Below, in pieces: positions 54,326-62,464 of a DNA stretch of 64,000 nucleotides. Source of the stretch: LZORAL124-50-18 sp051208045 (GTDB lineage Bacteria > Pseudomonadota > Gammaproteobacteria > Pseudomonadales > Oleiphilaceae). The stretch is from NCBI GenBank assembly GCA_051208045.1, contig JBPJFY010000017.1, positions 8,929 to 72,928 on the forward strand, in the 5' to 3' direction. Position numbers and translations under genes: made by a program. The stretch's first letter is position 1, and the number at the start of each line of letters is the position of its first letter. Below the pieces are notes generated by a model. That model was given only the letters and a program-made list of their open reading frames with translations. It was not told the DNA's origin and made no database searches.

Positions 54326-54373
54326 TTTTACTCCTCGGGTTCTAACGCCTTTCAGCTCCCCTTTTTAGTGACA

Positions 54374-54402
54374 CGAAAAGCCCGCCTTAATCTAAGGCAG
54401 GC
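54374..54402 (-). terminator. nusG terminator
   Basis: On the minus strand GCCTGCCTTA and TAAGGCGGGC form a 10-bp stem with one mismatch and a 3-base loop, followed by four T, 17 bases after the nusG stop. It separates the tuf-secE-nusG transcript from rplK. Confidence 0.8.
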
Positions 54403-54419
54403 CTACTTCTAACTATATT

Positions 54420-54953
54420 CTAATCTTTCTCGACTTGACCGAATTCCAACTCTACCGGTGTTGACCTACCAAAAATCAACACAGCCACCTTAACGCGGCT
54501 CTTTTCGTAATCGACTTCTTCCACAACTCCATTGAAGTCGGCGAATGGCCCCTCAATGACTCGAACGATTTCTCCCGGCTCAAAGAGTGTTTTCGGTTTC
54601 GGCTTGGCAGCCCCACTCTCCACACGACTCAATATCGCCGCAGCCTCCGCATCAGTAATAGGCGCTGGACGATCAGGAGTTCCGCCAATAAAGCCCATCA
54701 CCCGAGGCGTTGACTTCACCAAGTGCCAGGACTCATCATCCATTTCCATCTGAACCAAAACATAACCGGGATAAAACTTGCGCTCACTTTTTCGCTTTTT
54801 GCCGTCGCGCATTTCCACAACTTCTTCCGTCGGCACCAAGATCTCACCGAACTTATCCGTCATGTCCTTCAGCGCGATCTGCTCTTTCAGTGAACGCATT
54901 ACATGCTTTTCAAATCCCGAATAAGCATGAACTACATACCAACGCTTCGCCAC
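54420..54953 (-). CDS. nusG: Transcription elongation/antitermination factor NusG
   Basis: 177 residues with a GTG start: RWYVVHAYSGFEKHVMRSLK opens the NGN domain that binds the polymerase clamp; the KOW domain near the C-terminus (LFEPGEIVRVIEGPFADFNG) contacts S10 or Rho. Nine bases after secE. Confidence 0.99.
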   Translation of the reverse strand: MAKRWYVVHAYSGFEKHVMRSLKEQIALKDMTDKFGEILVPTEEVVEMRDGKKRKSERKFYPGYVLVQMEMDDESWHLVKSTPRVMGFIGGTPDRPAPITDAEAAAILSRVESGAAKPKPKTLFEPGEIVRVIEGPFADFNGVVEEVDYEKSRVKVAVLIFGRSTPVELEFGQVEKD

Positions 54954-54962
54954 CTGCTACAC

Positions 54963-55331
54963 CTATCCTATAACACCAGAAACAATCCAGCTCACCAACG
55001 AGTCCAAGCCCCATAAAAAGAGCGCTACGATCAACACAAAAACTACCACAATGGCAGTTGTCTGCGTCAATTCCTGCCTAGTCGGCCAAACCACCCGCCT
55101 GATTTCGGAACGCGCCTCTTTGAAAAGAACAATATAGGATCGCCCCTTGACTGTAGTTGCAGCAACAGCTAACGCCAAACAAGCAAGCGCAACCAATGCC
55201 AGAACCCGGTAAAGCAAAGACTCATCTGAATACTGATAGTTCCCGACAACACCTACAGCTATCAATAATACAAATACAAGCCACTTTACTGCGTCAAGCG
55301 CACCAGACTTTTCACTTACTTGAGTTGACAT
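54963..55331 (-). CDS. secE: Protein translocase subunit SecE
   Basis: 122 residues from the ATG at 55331 (E. coli 127). Three hydrophobic helices (about 15-37, 41-62, 88-120). The conserved amphipathic SEIRRVVWPTRQELTQTT precedes the last helix. A longer frame would run into the tRNA-Trp gene and is rejected. Partner of SecY. Confidence 0.97.
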   Translation of the reverse strand: MSTQVSEKSGALDAVKWLVFVLLIAVGVVGNYQYSDESLLYRVLALVALACLALAVAATTVKGRSYIVLFKEARSEIRRVVWPTRQELTQTTAIVVVFVLIVALFLWGLDSLVSWIVSGVIG

Positions 55332-55349
55332 ATACCACTCACTTAAAAG

Positions 55350-55425
<76 letters not shown>

Positions 55426-55434
55426 GCAATAAAC

Positions 55435-56628
55435 TTACTCAATAACCTTACTTACCACGCCCGCACCCACGGTACGACCACCTTCACGAATCGCGAAGCG
55501 CAGCCCGTCTTCCATCGCAATTGGCGCAATCAGAGTAACGGTCATTTTAACGTTATCACCTGGCATTACCATTTCGATACCTTCAGGCAATTCACAAGAA
55601 CCGGTTACATCAGTAGTACGGAAATAGAACTGTGGACGATATCCTTTGAAGAAAGGCGTATGACGACCACCTTCATCCTTGCTCAACACATACACTTCAC
55701 ACTCAAACTTGGTGTGAGGAGTAATGGTTCCCGGCTTGGACAATACTTGACCACGCTCAACTTCATCACGCTTGGTACCACGCAACAGAACGCCCACGTT
55801 CTCACCTGCACGACCTTCGTCCAGCAGCTTACGGAACATTTCAACACCAGTACAGGTGGTCTTGGTGGTTGCCTGAATACCAACGATCTCAACCTCATCA
55901 CCCACTCTGATGATGCCACGCTCAACACGACCCGTTACCACCGTACCACGACCAGAGATTGAGAATACATCTTCAATCGGCATCAAGAACGTCTGATCAA
56001 TCGCACGCTCCGGCTCAGGAATGTACTCGTCCAAGGTCTCAACCAGCTTACGCACCGCTGAGGTTCCCATTTCGTTGTCATCTTTCCCTTCCAGCGCCAT
56101 CAACGCTGAACCCACAATGATTGGAGTATCATCACCAGGGAATTCATATTGATCCAACAACTCTCGAACTTCCATTTCTACCAGCTCAAGCAGCTCTTCA
56201 TCATCAACCATGTCCGCTTTGTTCAGGAACACAACGATATAAGGTACACCTACCTGACGCGACAACAATATGTGCTCACGCGTTTGAGGCATTGGGCCAT
56301 CCGCCGCTGAACACACCAGAATCGCACCATCCATCTGAGCGGCACCGGTAATCATGTTTTTAACGTAATCCGCGTGCCCAGGACAGTCAACGTGCGCGTA
56401 GTGACGAGCAGGAGAGTCATATTCCACGTGCGACGTCGCAATCGTGATACCACGCTCTCTTTCCTCTGGCGCGTTATCGATTTGATCAAACGCCTTCAGT
56501 TCTCCACCCCAAGTTTCAGCACACACTCGAGTCAATGCTGCCGTCAATGTTGTTTTACCATGATCAACGTGACCAATTGTACCAACATTCACATGCGGCT
56601 TGGTGCGTTCAAACTTACCTTTTGCCAT
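55435..56628 (-). CDS. tuf: Elongation factor Tu, copy 2 (tRNA-tuf operon)
   Basis: 397 residues, identical in protein sequence to the copy at 39131-40324. This copy has an ATG start and is preceded by four tRNA genes, the thrU-tyrU-glyT-thrT-tufB arrangement of E. coli. Silent differences scattered along the gene show that the copies are separate but kept alike, probably by gene conversion. Confidence 0.99.
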   Translation of the reverse strand: MAKGKFERTKPHVNVGTIGHVDHGKTTLTAALTRVCAETWGGELKAFDQIDNAPEERERGITIATSHVEYDSPARHYAHVDCPGHADYVKNMITGAAQMDGAILVCSAADGPMPQTREHILLSRQVGVPYIVVFLNKADMVDDEELLELVEMEVRELLDQYEFPGDDTPIIVGSALMALEGKDDNEMGTSAVRKLVETLDEYIPEPERAIDQTFLMPIEDVFSISGRGTVVTGRVERGIIRVGDEVEIVGIQATTKTTCTGVEMFRKLLDEGRAGENVGVLLRGTKRDEVERGQVLSKPGTITPHTKFECEVYVLSKDEGGRHTPFFKGYRPQFYFRTTDVTGSCELPEGIEMVMPGDNVKMTVTLIAPIAMEDGLRFAIREGGRTVGAGVVSKVIE

Positions 56629-56682
56629 TTGAACAATCTCCTAAATTTAACTATCGCCAATAAAAAAAGAGCGCCAATAATC

Positions 56683-56758
56683 TGGAGCTCATAACCGGAT
56701 TTGAACCGGTGACCTCTACCTTACCAAGGTAGTGCTCTACCACCTGAGCTATATGAGC
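56683..56758 (-). tRNA. tRNA-Thr (GGT)
   Basis: 76 bases with encoded CCA. Acceptor GCTCATA, anticodon stem CTACC/GGTAG with loop TTGGTAA, T arm GGTTCAAATCC. It is the last tRNA before tuf (thrT position). Confidence 0.97.
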
Positions 56759-56769
56759 ATCATTGAAAT

Positions 56770-56844
<75 letters not shown>

Positions 56845-56846
56845 AA

Positions 56847-56930
56847 TGGTGGAGGGGGCTGGATTCGAACCAGCGAAGCTTTCGCGTCAGATTTACAGTC
56901 TGATCCCTTTGGCCGCTCGGGAACCCCTCC
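56847..56930 (-). tRNA. tRNA-Tyr (GTA)
   Basis: 84 bases with encoded CCA and a long variable arm. Acceptor GGAGGGG, anticodon stem TCAGA/TCTGA with loop CTGTAAA. Only two bases separate it from the tRNA-Gly gene. Confidence 0.97.
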
Positions 56931-56972
56931 CGGATGGACTACTAGACTACTATTTAGTACCCCACAAAAAAG

Positions 56973-57048
56973 TGGAGCTGGCGGACGGAATCGAACCCCC
57001 GACCTGCTGATTACAAGTCAGCTGCTCTACCAACTGAGCTACGCCAGC
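56973..57048 (-). tRNA. tRNA-Thr (TGT)
   Basis: 76 bases with encoded CCA. Acceptor GCTGGCG, anticodon stem GCTGA/TCAGC with loop CTTGTAA. First tRNA of the cluster (thrU position). Confidence 0.97.
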
Positions 57049-57073
57049 TCTGTGCCTCGTAAGAGAGGGCGCT

Positions 57074-57102
57074 ATAATATGAGAACTTAAATTAAGAATC
57101 AA
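57074..57102 (-). promoter_or_regulatory. Promoter of the tRNA-tuf operon
   Basis: On the minus strand -35 TTGATT (57097-57102) and -10 TATTAT (57074-57079) are 17 bases apart, followed by the GC-rich AGCGCCC discriminator typical of stringently controlled stable-RNA promoters. The -35 lies inside the 3' end of the SPOR gene. Confidence 0.7.
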
Positions 57103-57676
57103 CCGTTTTACAAAAAATTTCTCTAAATTCTTGCCCACCGCTCTGTAAGCGCTTTCGCACAGTTTTTTCGTCATCGTTTCTATGGGATGTATAGATCCAG
57201 TAGACTTGTGATACGCGTTCTCGCACACGTAATTTTGCCTGCACACCTCGACTTTTCTGGAGATTTATCATCCTCTCTGCCGAATCAATATTATCAAAGA
57301 CCCCGAGTGAAATTGCGTTATTCAAATCTGGAGCAGTGATCACAAAACTGTCCACCCCTTGAGACTTTAGTAGACGCATTTTTTCTATTGCTGCTTTTCG
57401 AGATACAAGAGGGGGGATATGAACCCAAAATTTAGGGGGCAATTTGACATCACTGTAAACCAGCCGACTCGCACCATCAATCAATTGCAATTCGTTGAGA
57501 ACAGACTCAGCTTCTATTAGCTTACTTATGGGCCCAACAAGGTAGCACCGCTGAGTTTCTGGCTTTCTCGAGTGAGAGAGTGCGCCAGGTAACTTGCTTC
57601 CACTTCCGGTCTGCTCAACTTCTTGCAGACTCAACACCAAATTAACCAATAATAGGCACAACAAGACCCATTTCAT
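57092..57676 (-). CDS. SPOR-domain exported or membrane-anchored protein
   Basis: 194 residues. N-terminal hydrophobic segment (WVLLCLLLVNLVLSL), a middle region with RCYLVGPISKLIEAESVLNE, and a C-terminal SPOR-like domain (about 85-165; KFWVHIPPLVSRKAAIEKMR, LGVFDNIDSAERMINLQKSRG). SPOR domains bind denuded glycan strands of septal peptidoglycan. Its position after coaX and before the tRNA cluster is conserved in pseudomonads as I recall; the function is not defined. Confidence 0.85.
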   Translation of the reverse strand: MKWVLLCLLLVNLVLSLQEVEQTGSGSKLPGALSHSRKPETQRCYLVGPISKLIEAESVLNELQLIDGASRLVYSDVKLPPKFWVHIPPLVSRKAAIEKMRLLKSQGVDSFVITAPDLNNAISLGVFDNIDSAERMINLQKSRGVQAKLRVRERVSQVYWIYTSHRNDDEKTVRKRLQSGGQEFREIFCKTVDS

Positions 57677-57696
57677 CCGTTACACCGCCAAGCCCA

Positions 57697-58452
57697 CTAT
57701 TGCATCGCTATAACCAAACCATCAAAAACAAGATCTTTCTTGTAGAGCATGTTCATACCGAATACAAACGACCTGGCGTCACCACCGGTAACAAGCAACT
57801 TGGAGATACCCAGTTGCGAACACTCAAACTCAACAGCACATATAAATCCCTGAACCAGCTTATTGATACCATGAATCACACACTCATCCGTACTGACGCC
57901 GGGCCGTGTTTCCAAAGAGGAGAAGTTTGCTGCAACACCCACACTCGCAGTATCCGTCAACAGTTTTCCTCGCATCAGATCTCTACCCGGCACAATATAG
58001 CCACCAATATGATCACGGGTAGCTGTCACAAAATCAGCAGTAATCGCGGTTCCGAAATCCATTACGCAAAACGCTTCATCTACTATTTCAGTTCCAGCAA
58101 GCATCACCAACCAGCGATCAACCCCTAACCTGGACAAATCAGAATATGCCACATGTAAACCGTTCACACCTTGTTTTACCTTGGCGCACAACGGGCTTTT
58201 AACTTCGGCAGCATTGAGAACACTCAGGACATAGCTCAAGTTTTCTGATGACGCGACACTGGATATTTGGACCTTCGTCGCACGAAAGTCGGAAATTCCG
58301 AAAGAGCTCTCGAGCCAATCCAGCCTGAAATCTTCGTATCTACACGCATAGATACGAGACTCCCCTTCCCCTTCAAGTACCCGCATCTTAAGAAACGAAT
58401 TCCCCAAGTCAAACTGAAGTATTGGACACTCTGACACTGACTTCCCCTGCAT
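57697..58452 (-). CDS. coaX: Type III pantothenate kinase
   Basis: First enzyme of coenzyme A synthesis; phosphorylates pantothenate. 251 residues from the ATG at 58452. ASKHA-fold motifs: FDLGNS (phosphate 1), GVDRW, and DFGTAITADF (phosphate 2), then GGYIVPG. A GTG at 58437 has a better ribosome site (AGGGGAA) and may be the true start, giving 246 residues. The gene overlaps the birA end by 29-44 bases, so they are translated together. Confidence 0.95.
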   Translation of the reverse strand: MQGKSVSECPILQFDLGNSFLKMRVLEGEGESRIYACRYEDFRLDWLESSFGISDFRATKVQISSVASSENLSYVLSVLNAAEVKSPLCAKVKQGVNGLHVAYSDLSRLGVDRWLVMLAGTEIVDEAFCVMDFGTAITADFVTATRDHIGGYIVPGRDLMRGKLLTDTASVGVAANFSSLETRPGVSTDECVIHGINKLVQGFICAVEFECSQLGISKLLVTGGDARSFVFGMNMLYKKDLVFDGLVIAMQ

Positions 58453-59383
58453 TTACCGATAGCACACCCTCTTGAGTCTCAACGAACAACTCTCCTCGAT
58501 CATTGACTCCCTGCGCTATCCCGAAGGATTCTCCGGCATTAATTGCTATACTTTTACCCACAAGGCAATCCACCTCGTTCCATCGCTCAATAAAAGCTGA
58601 AAACCCCATTTTTAAAAAAACATCAATGTCAGAAGTTACGGTACGCACCAATTGTTCAGCAACCTGCTTTTTCGTGATGCGAAGACCTTCACGGGAAATT
58701 GAAGTCCAAGGCTGATCTATGTCGGCCGATTCATCCATGTGTACATTAAGCCCCACGCCCACCACCACCTGACAATCTGAAGAAATTTCACCCGCAAGCT
58801 CAATAAGAATGCCTGCAACCTTTCTCCCGTTTATCAGAACATCATTAGGCCACTTTACTCCAGCCCCTACAACACCAAGATCACGCAATGCTTGCGCCAG
58901 ACTGATACCAACGACCAAGCTCAGACCCGAAAGCGCAGAAACATCACCTGGAAATCGAAATCCAAGCGAGAAGTATAAATTCTTGCCAAAAGGGCTCTGC
59001 CATGCTCGGCCTCGGCGCCCCCTGCCACCGATCTGGTGCTCGGCGAAGACCATTACGTAGTCTCCCGGGCGTGGAGAACCTTCACTCATCAATTTGGACA
59101 CATAGGTGTTCGTGGAATCTACGCTTAGCAAGACTTTAAACGACGGCACTCTATCTATTAGATCTACGGGCAGTATATGACTCTTATCAACGGGTAACAG
59201 GTCGAGCCCACCCTGAACACAATACCCCTTGCCTTTGATAGATTTTAGCTCAATACCCAAGTCTTCCAACCTTGGCATCATTTTCCAAATCGCCGTTCTG
59301 CTTTTATTTAGTTTTTGTCCTAGCTCAACACCAGAATAACATTTGCCGCTAGAGAGAATTTGAATCAGAGGAGATAGATCCAT
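58409..59383 (-). CDS. birA: Biotin-protein ligase / biotin operon repressor BirA
   Basis: 324 residues. An N-terminal winged helix (SGKCYSGVELGQKLNKSRTA) precedes the catalytic domain with the biotin loop GRGRRGRAWQSP, VGISLAQALRDLG and KWPNDVLINGRKVAGILIE, and a C-terminal SH3-like domain. The HTH makes it the bifunctional class that can also repress biotin genes. AAGGAAAGG precedes the ATG. Confidence 0.97.
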   Translation of the reverse strand: MDLSPLIQILSSGKCYSGVELGQKLNKSRTAIWKMMPRLEDLGIELKSIKGKGYCVQGGLDLLPVDKSHILPVDLIDRVPSFKVLLSVDSTNTYVSKLMSEGSPRPGDYVMVFAEHQIGGRGRRGRAWQSPFGKNLYFSLGFRFPGDVSALSGLSLVVGISLAQALRDLGVVGAGVKWPNDVLINGRKVAGILIELAGEISSDCQVVVGVGLNVHMDESADIDQPWTSISREGLRITKKQVAEQLVRTVTSDIDVFLKMGFSAFIERWNEVDCLVGKSIAINAGESFGIAQGVNDRGELFVETQEGVLSVNAGEVSVRVSNTSV

Positions 59384-59461
59384 ACGCCTTTCCTTCGATT
59401 AATGAAGCTTTTTCAGTGAAGGTAACGGCTGAGGAGGGTAAAACAAGAATCGGAGCATTGT

Positions 59462-59487
59462 CAAAGGGAGGAGAACCTCCCTTCTTT
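59462..59487. terminator. Terminator between the secreted-protein cassette and birA
   Basis: GGGAGG and CCTCCC form a 6-bp stem with a 4-base loop and AAA/TTT flanks, 20-35 bases after the stop of the gene at 59500. On the minus strand its T run merges into a TTGACA hexamer (59459-59464) that could be the -35 of birA, though no good -10 follows. Confidence 0.65.
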
Positions 59488-59499
59488 ATGACTGAATCG

Positions 59500-61857
59500 T
59501 TAATCGATAGGCGTGGCTGTGAGATTGGACCGAATACTGAAGTTATTCAGCTTAACCCCGTGGATACCAATTACCGAATCTCTGACATTAGGATGCTTAA
59601 AACTGACATTATCAATGGACAACTCTTTGAAATGCGTATGTGCTTGTACCGCAAATCCTAAGGGTCTGTTTTGTATGTCAGCAGCGGTTGGCGCAGACAC
59701 ATAACGATAACCAGCAGCGGATCCATCCATGATTTTTTCATCGCCTTTGTTTCCAATAACGCCATTCGAGTCCGCCCCATCCGTCTTTTTCACTACTTTT
59801 GTCTGATGCACATCTATGCTGATGTCATTTCTGAATCCGTAGGTGTTACTCGCATCATCCGCATCATTGGTGGTAATGTTATTAAACGCAATAGACGTTC
59901 CTCTATCCCGTTCACCACCCGCTCTATTTGTTTCCCATACAAAGCGGTTCTGCTTGGTATCATCAACGCGCTCAGCAAAAATTTGTTTTAAGTTGACGGT
60001 AATCCCTTCGCTTCCGCGCTGCTCCCAAATTCCTCCCGAAGATGCGCACGCTGACGCACTACTTCCACTACCTCCTACGCAGACATCCCCCGCACCTCCG
60101 GGAGAAATTGTCATGGTGGAGCCTACTTCATAGTTCTGCACCACAAATCGACCAAAACTGTGCGCATCATCTTTGCGGCCAACACGCAGGTCACTTATAT
60201 CCATCGTGCCCCATGACTCACCTTTCACAAACTGTATACCCTCGTCGACCATATCAATAGTCATATTGCGAAGGTGTTTGTCATAGTTCATCCCGGTGAT
60301 CCACAAACCTTTCTGGTTCTCATCGATCATTAACGCTGCATTTGCCTGATCGATGACAACATCCGCGTTAATTGTAATTCCTTCACCGCTCTGGCCACCC
60401 GCGCCGAGTGTTACACTACCATTTATATTAAAGTCGTATGCCGGAAACACACCAAGCGCCAATAGCAGTTCAGTCCCTCCCTGCAATGACCGCTTATCCA
60501 TATCATCTCCATCGCGCCCAACTTTCAGCCCGTCGATTTGATAGCCACCCTTAAGATCTTCGAACCCTATTCGCAAACCATCATAAAACTGAACACCGCC
60601 CAACACTTCATTCTTGGTAATATCAACGGTTACTATACCCTGCCCCCAGGACTTCAGGCCACTCAACATTACCTGATTACCATCATCGATATAGGACAAG
60701 TTAGCGTTTTTCAAGCTCCAGTTCGCCTCAATCGTCATGCCCTGGTTTCCTGTCAGCGCGTTACCGCCCCCTTTGATATAGTATTGGTTAGTGTAGGTTG
60801 TACCATCAACAACCTGATCAGCCCAATCAAACTCAAACCGAAAACCACCAAAGCTGTTCTGAGCTGAACCGGCCAGTATATCAGCTATGGAGATACTACC
60901 GACCACCTGGTCATAAGCTATAGATAACGCTTTATCACCGGAAGAATCTGTAGCAACATCAATGTACATGTTGTTTACGTCATAAGCACCAGTAATGCCC
61001 ATAAACGCCAAGTCATTCCCGTCATCGGAATAGATGAAGTCCATGTTATTGATATTGTATTGACTGCTTATATTGATCCCGCTGGCACCATACTTACCCC
61101 CCCCTGCGATCTTATGCGTCACGGAAAGGTCAAAATTGCCACGAAATGACCCAAAGCTTGGCAGCAATGATGCAGCCACTTTGTCATACACATCCACAGT
61201 ACCAGCCGGATCGTTGGTATACCTCAAGCCTCCGATGCTGAAATCTCCTGTCAGTGAAGGAACCCGAAAATCGATACCACCTGAGGAGTTAGGCTCCCAA
61301 ACCATTCCAGGGGAGTTCACATTCATTGTGATGTCGTCAAAGAATAATTCGTTCCCGTTGGTCTTATAGATTAATCGACCGTCTGTCAGTGAATAGGCGG
61401 CATCGATTCCCACACCACCTAGCCCCGGATTCGTCACGCCTCGCTGACTTAGCGTTGTGGTGCCCGTAATAGCAAAGTCCACACCATAACCACCAATCGA
61501 AGAAACCTGGTCATCATCCAGGCGAATGTCTTCAATGAAGTAACGCGTTGGCTTTATGTCATAACCCAGCACCAAATCCCCGTTGGATTCGATGTCGATA
61601 TCAAACTTCATGTTAGTTTTTTGCGAGATGTCTGCAGCACTACCTAACCGAATGTTTTCAAACTCCAAGCCATTGCCGTCATCAAAATAGGCAATTTCCC
61701 CAATTTCCATACCCAAGGCCATATCTATCGTCAGACCACTTTGCCCATCTATATTCGACAGATCATCATCACCCAGCATCTGCAATTCTGACCAAGCATT
61801 CGAAGCCTGAAGAGCCACAGATACTGCCAGCAACGTTTTTAAGTATTTTTTCGTCAT
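59500..61857 (-). CDS. Large repeat-containing exported protein of unknown function (DUF6160-like)
   Basis: 785 residues; I do not recognise a defined function. A signal peptide (KTLLAVSVALQASNA) is followed at about residues 28-41 by GDDDLSNIDGQSGL, a motif shared with the next two genes. At least six repeats begin near residues 40, 148, 258, 372, 491 and 617, each starting G-[IVML]-x-[IV] and in four cases followed by a Y-x-D-D-G-N-like turn; the spacing is 108-126 residues. Composition is rich in Gly, Asp, Asn and beta-branched residues, suggesting a beta-rich surface or outer-membrane-associated protein. Cysteines occur only in a Gly/Ser-rich loop near 590-605. Third gene of the cassette, followed by a terminator. 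Confidence 0.85.
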   Translation of the reverse strand: MTKKYLKTLLAVSVALQASNAWSELQMLGDDDLSNIDGQSGLTIDMALGMEIGEIAYFDDGNGLEFENIRLGSAADISQKTNMKFDIDIESNGDLVLGYDIKPTRYFIEDIRLDDDQVSSIGGYGVDFAITGTTTLSQRGVTNPGLGGVGIDAAYSLTDGRLIYKTNGNELFFDDITMNVNSPGMVWEPNSSGGIDFRVPSLTGDFSIGGLRYTNDPAGTVDVYDKVAASLLPSFGSFRGNFDLSVTHKIAGGGKYGASGINISSQYNINNMDFIYSDDGNDLAFMGITGAYDVNNMYIDVATDSSGDKALSIAYDQVVGSISIADILAGSAQNSFGGFRFEFDWADQVVDGTTYTNQYYIKGGGNALTGNQGMTIEANWSLKNANLSYIDDGNQVMLSGLKSWGQGIVTVDITKNEVLGGVQFYDGLRIGFEDLKGGYQIDGLKVGRDGDDMDKRSLQGGTELLLALGVFPAYDFNINGSVTLGAGGQSGEGITINADVVIDQANAALMIDENQKGLWITGMNYDKHLRNMTIDMVDEGIQFVKGESWGTMDISDLRVGRKDDAHSFGRFVVQNYEVGSTMTISPGGAGDVCVGGSGSSASACASSGGIWEQRGSEGITVNLKQIFAERVDDTKQNRFVWETNRAGGERDRGTSIAFNNITTNDADDASNTYGFRNDISIDVHQTKVVKKTDGADSNGVIGNKGDEKIMDGSAAGYRYVSAPTAADIQNRPLGFAVQAHTHFKELSIDNVSFKHPNVRDSVIGIHGVKLNNFSIRSNLTATPID

Positions 61858-61889
61858 AGAGATCGCCAGTATTTGGTTTATACGCTGCG

Positions 61890-62450
61890 TTATGGATTCC
61901 CGGTAGGGAAAACCAATACATTTCCTTGCATATTTACATCACCACTAATTTCCACACCGTAGATATCGGTTTGCTCGAAATCGCCATAAATAGCACCGGA
62001 CGCATCCGTAGGTCGACCTCGATTACTCGTGGCGTAGGTGAAGCTTACATCTTCAAACTTGATAAAGTCCGGAAGCCCAATTTCCAGAACGTCTCGATTC
62101 AGGAAATCATTCTGATCACCACCAAAATCTGAATTACTGTCTATCGTGCGAACACGAAGAGTTAATCCTTGGAACGAAAAGGTACCTCGGATATTGTCCA
62201 GCACAAACCAGCCACCATTCTCACGTGTTTGGTAGGAGAGTCTGGCACCGCATTTTTTTGCATCAGAACAATCACCCCAATAGGCATTTTTCAGCGGACC
62301 GCCATCTTCGTTGATTGCAATCTCACCAGACAGATATATACCGCCCTGACCAGAGACATCTGACATTTCCTCGTCGCTGATTGACGACAATTGCGCAGAT
62401 ACGGCCAACGGTAACCACAATGGTAGTATTATAACGCTTCTTAAGTTCAT
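61890..62450 (-). CDS. Small exported protein of the same cassette (DUF6160-like)
   Basis: 186 residues from the ATG at 62450, which has AAGGA upstream and gives a clean signal peptide (NLRSVIILPLWLPLAVSA|Q). An ATG at 62468 that overlaps the previous stop is the alternative. The mature start AQLSSISDEEMSDVSGQGG carries the shared acidic Gly-Gln motif. The rest is predicted beta-rich with one cysteine pair (GDCSDAKKCG). No known domain is recognised. Confidence 0.82.
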   Translation of the reverse strand: MNLRSVIILPLWLPLAVSAQLSSISDEEMSDVSGQGGIYLSGEIAINEDGGPLKNAYWGDCSDAKKCGARLSYQTRENGGWFVLDNIRGTFSFQGLTLRVRTIDSNSDFGGDQNDFLNRDVLEIGLPDFIKFEDVSFTYATSNRGRPTDASGAIYGDFEQTDIYGVEISGDVNMQGNVLVFPTGNP

Positions 62451-62464
62451 GCCTTTATCCTTGC

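Noticed and set aside
59384..59499. Confident birA promoter
   Set aside because: TTGACA at 59459-59464 (minus strand) is perfect, but no acceptable -10 follows at 16-18 bases.
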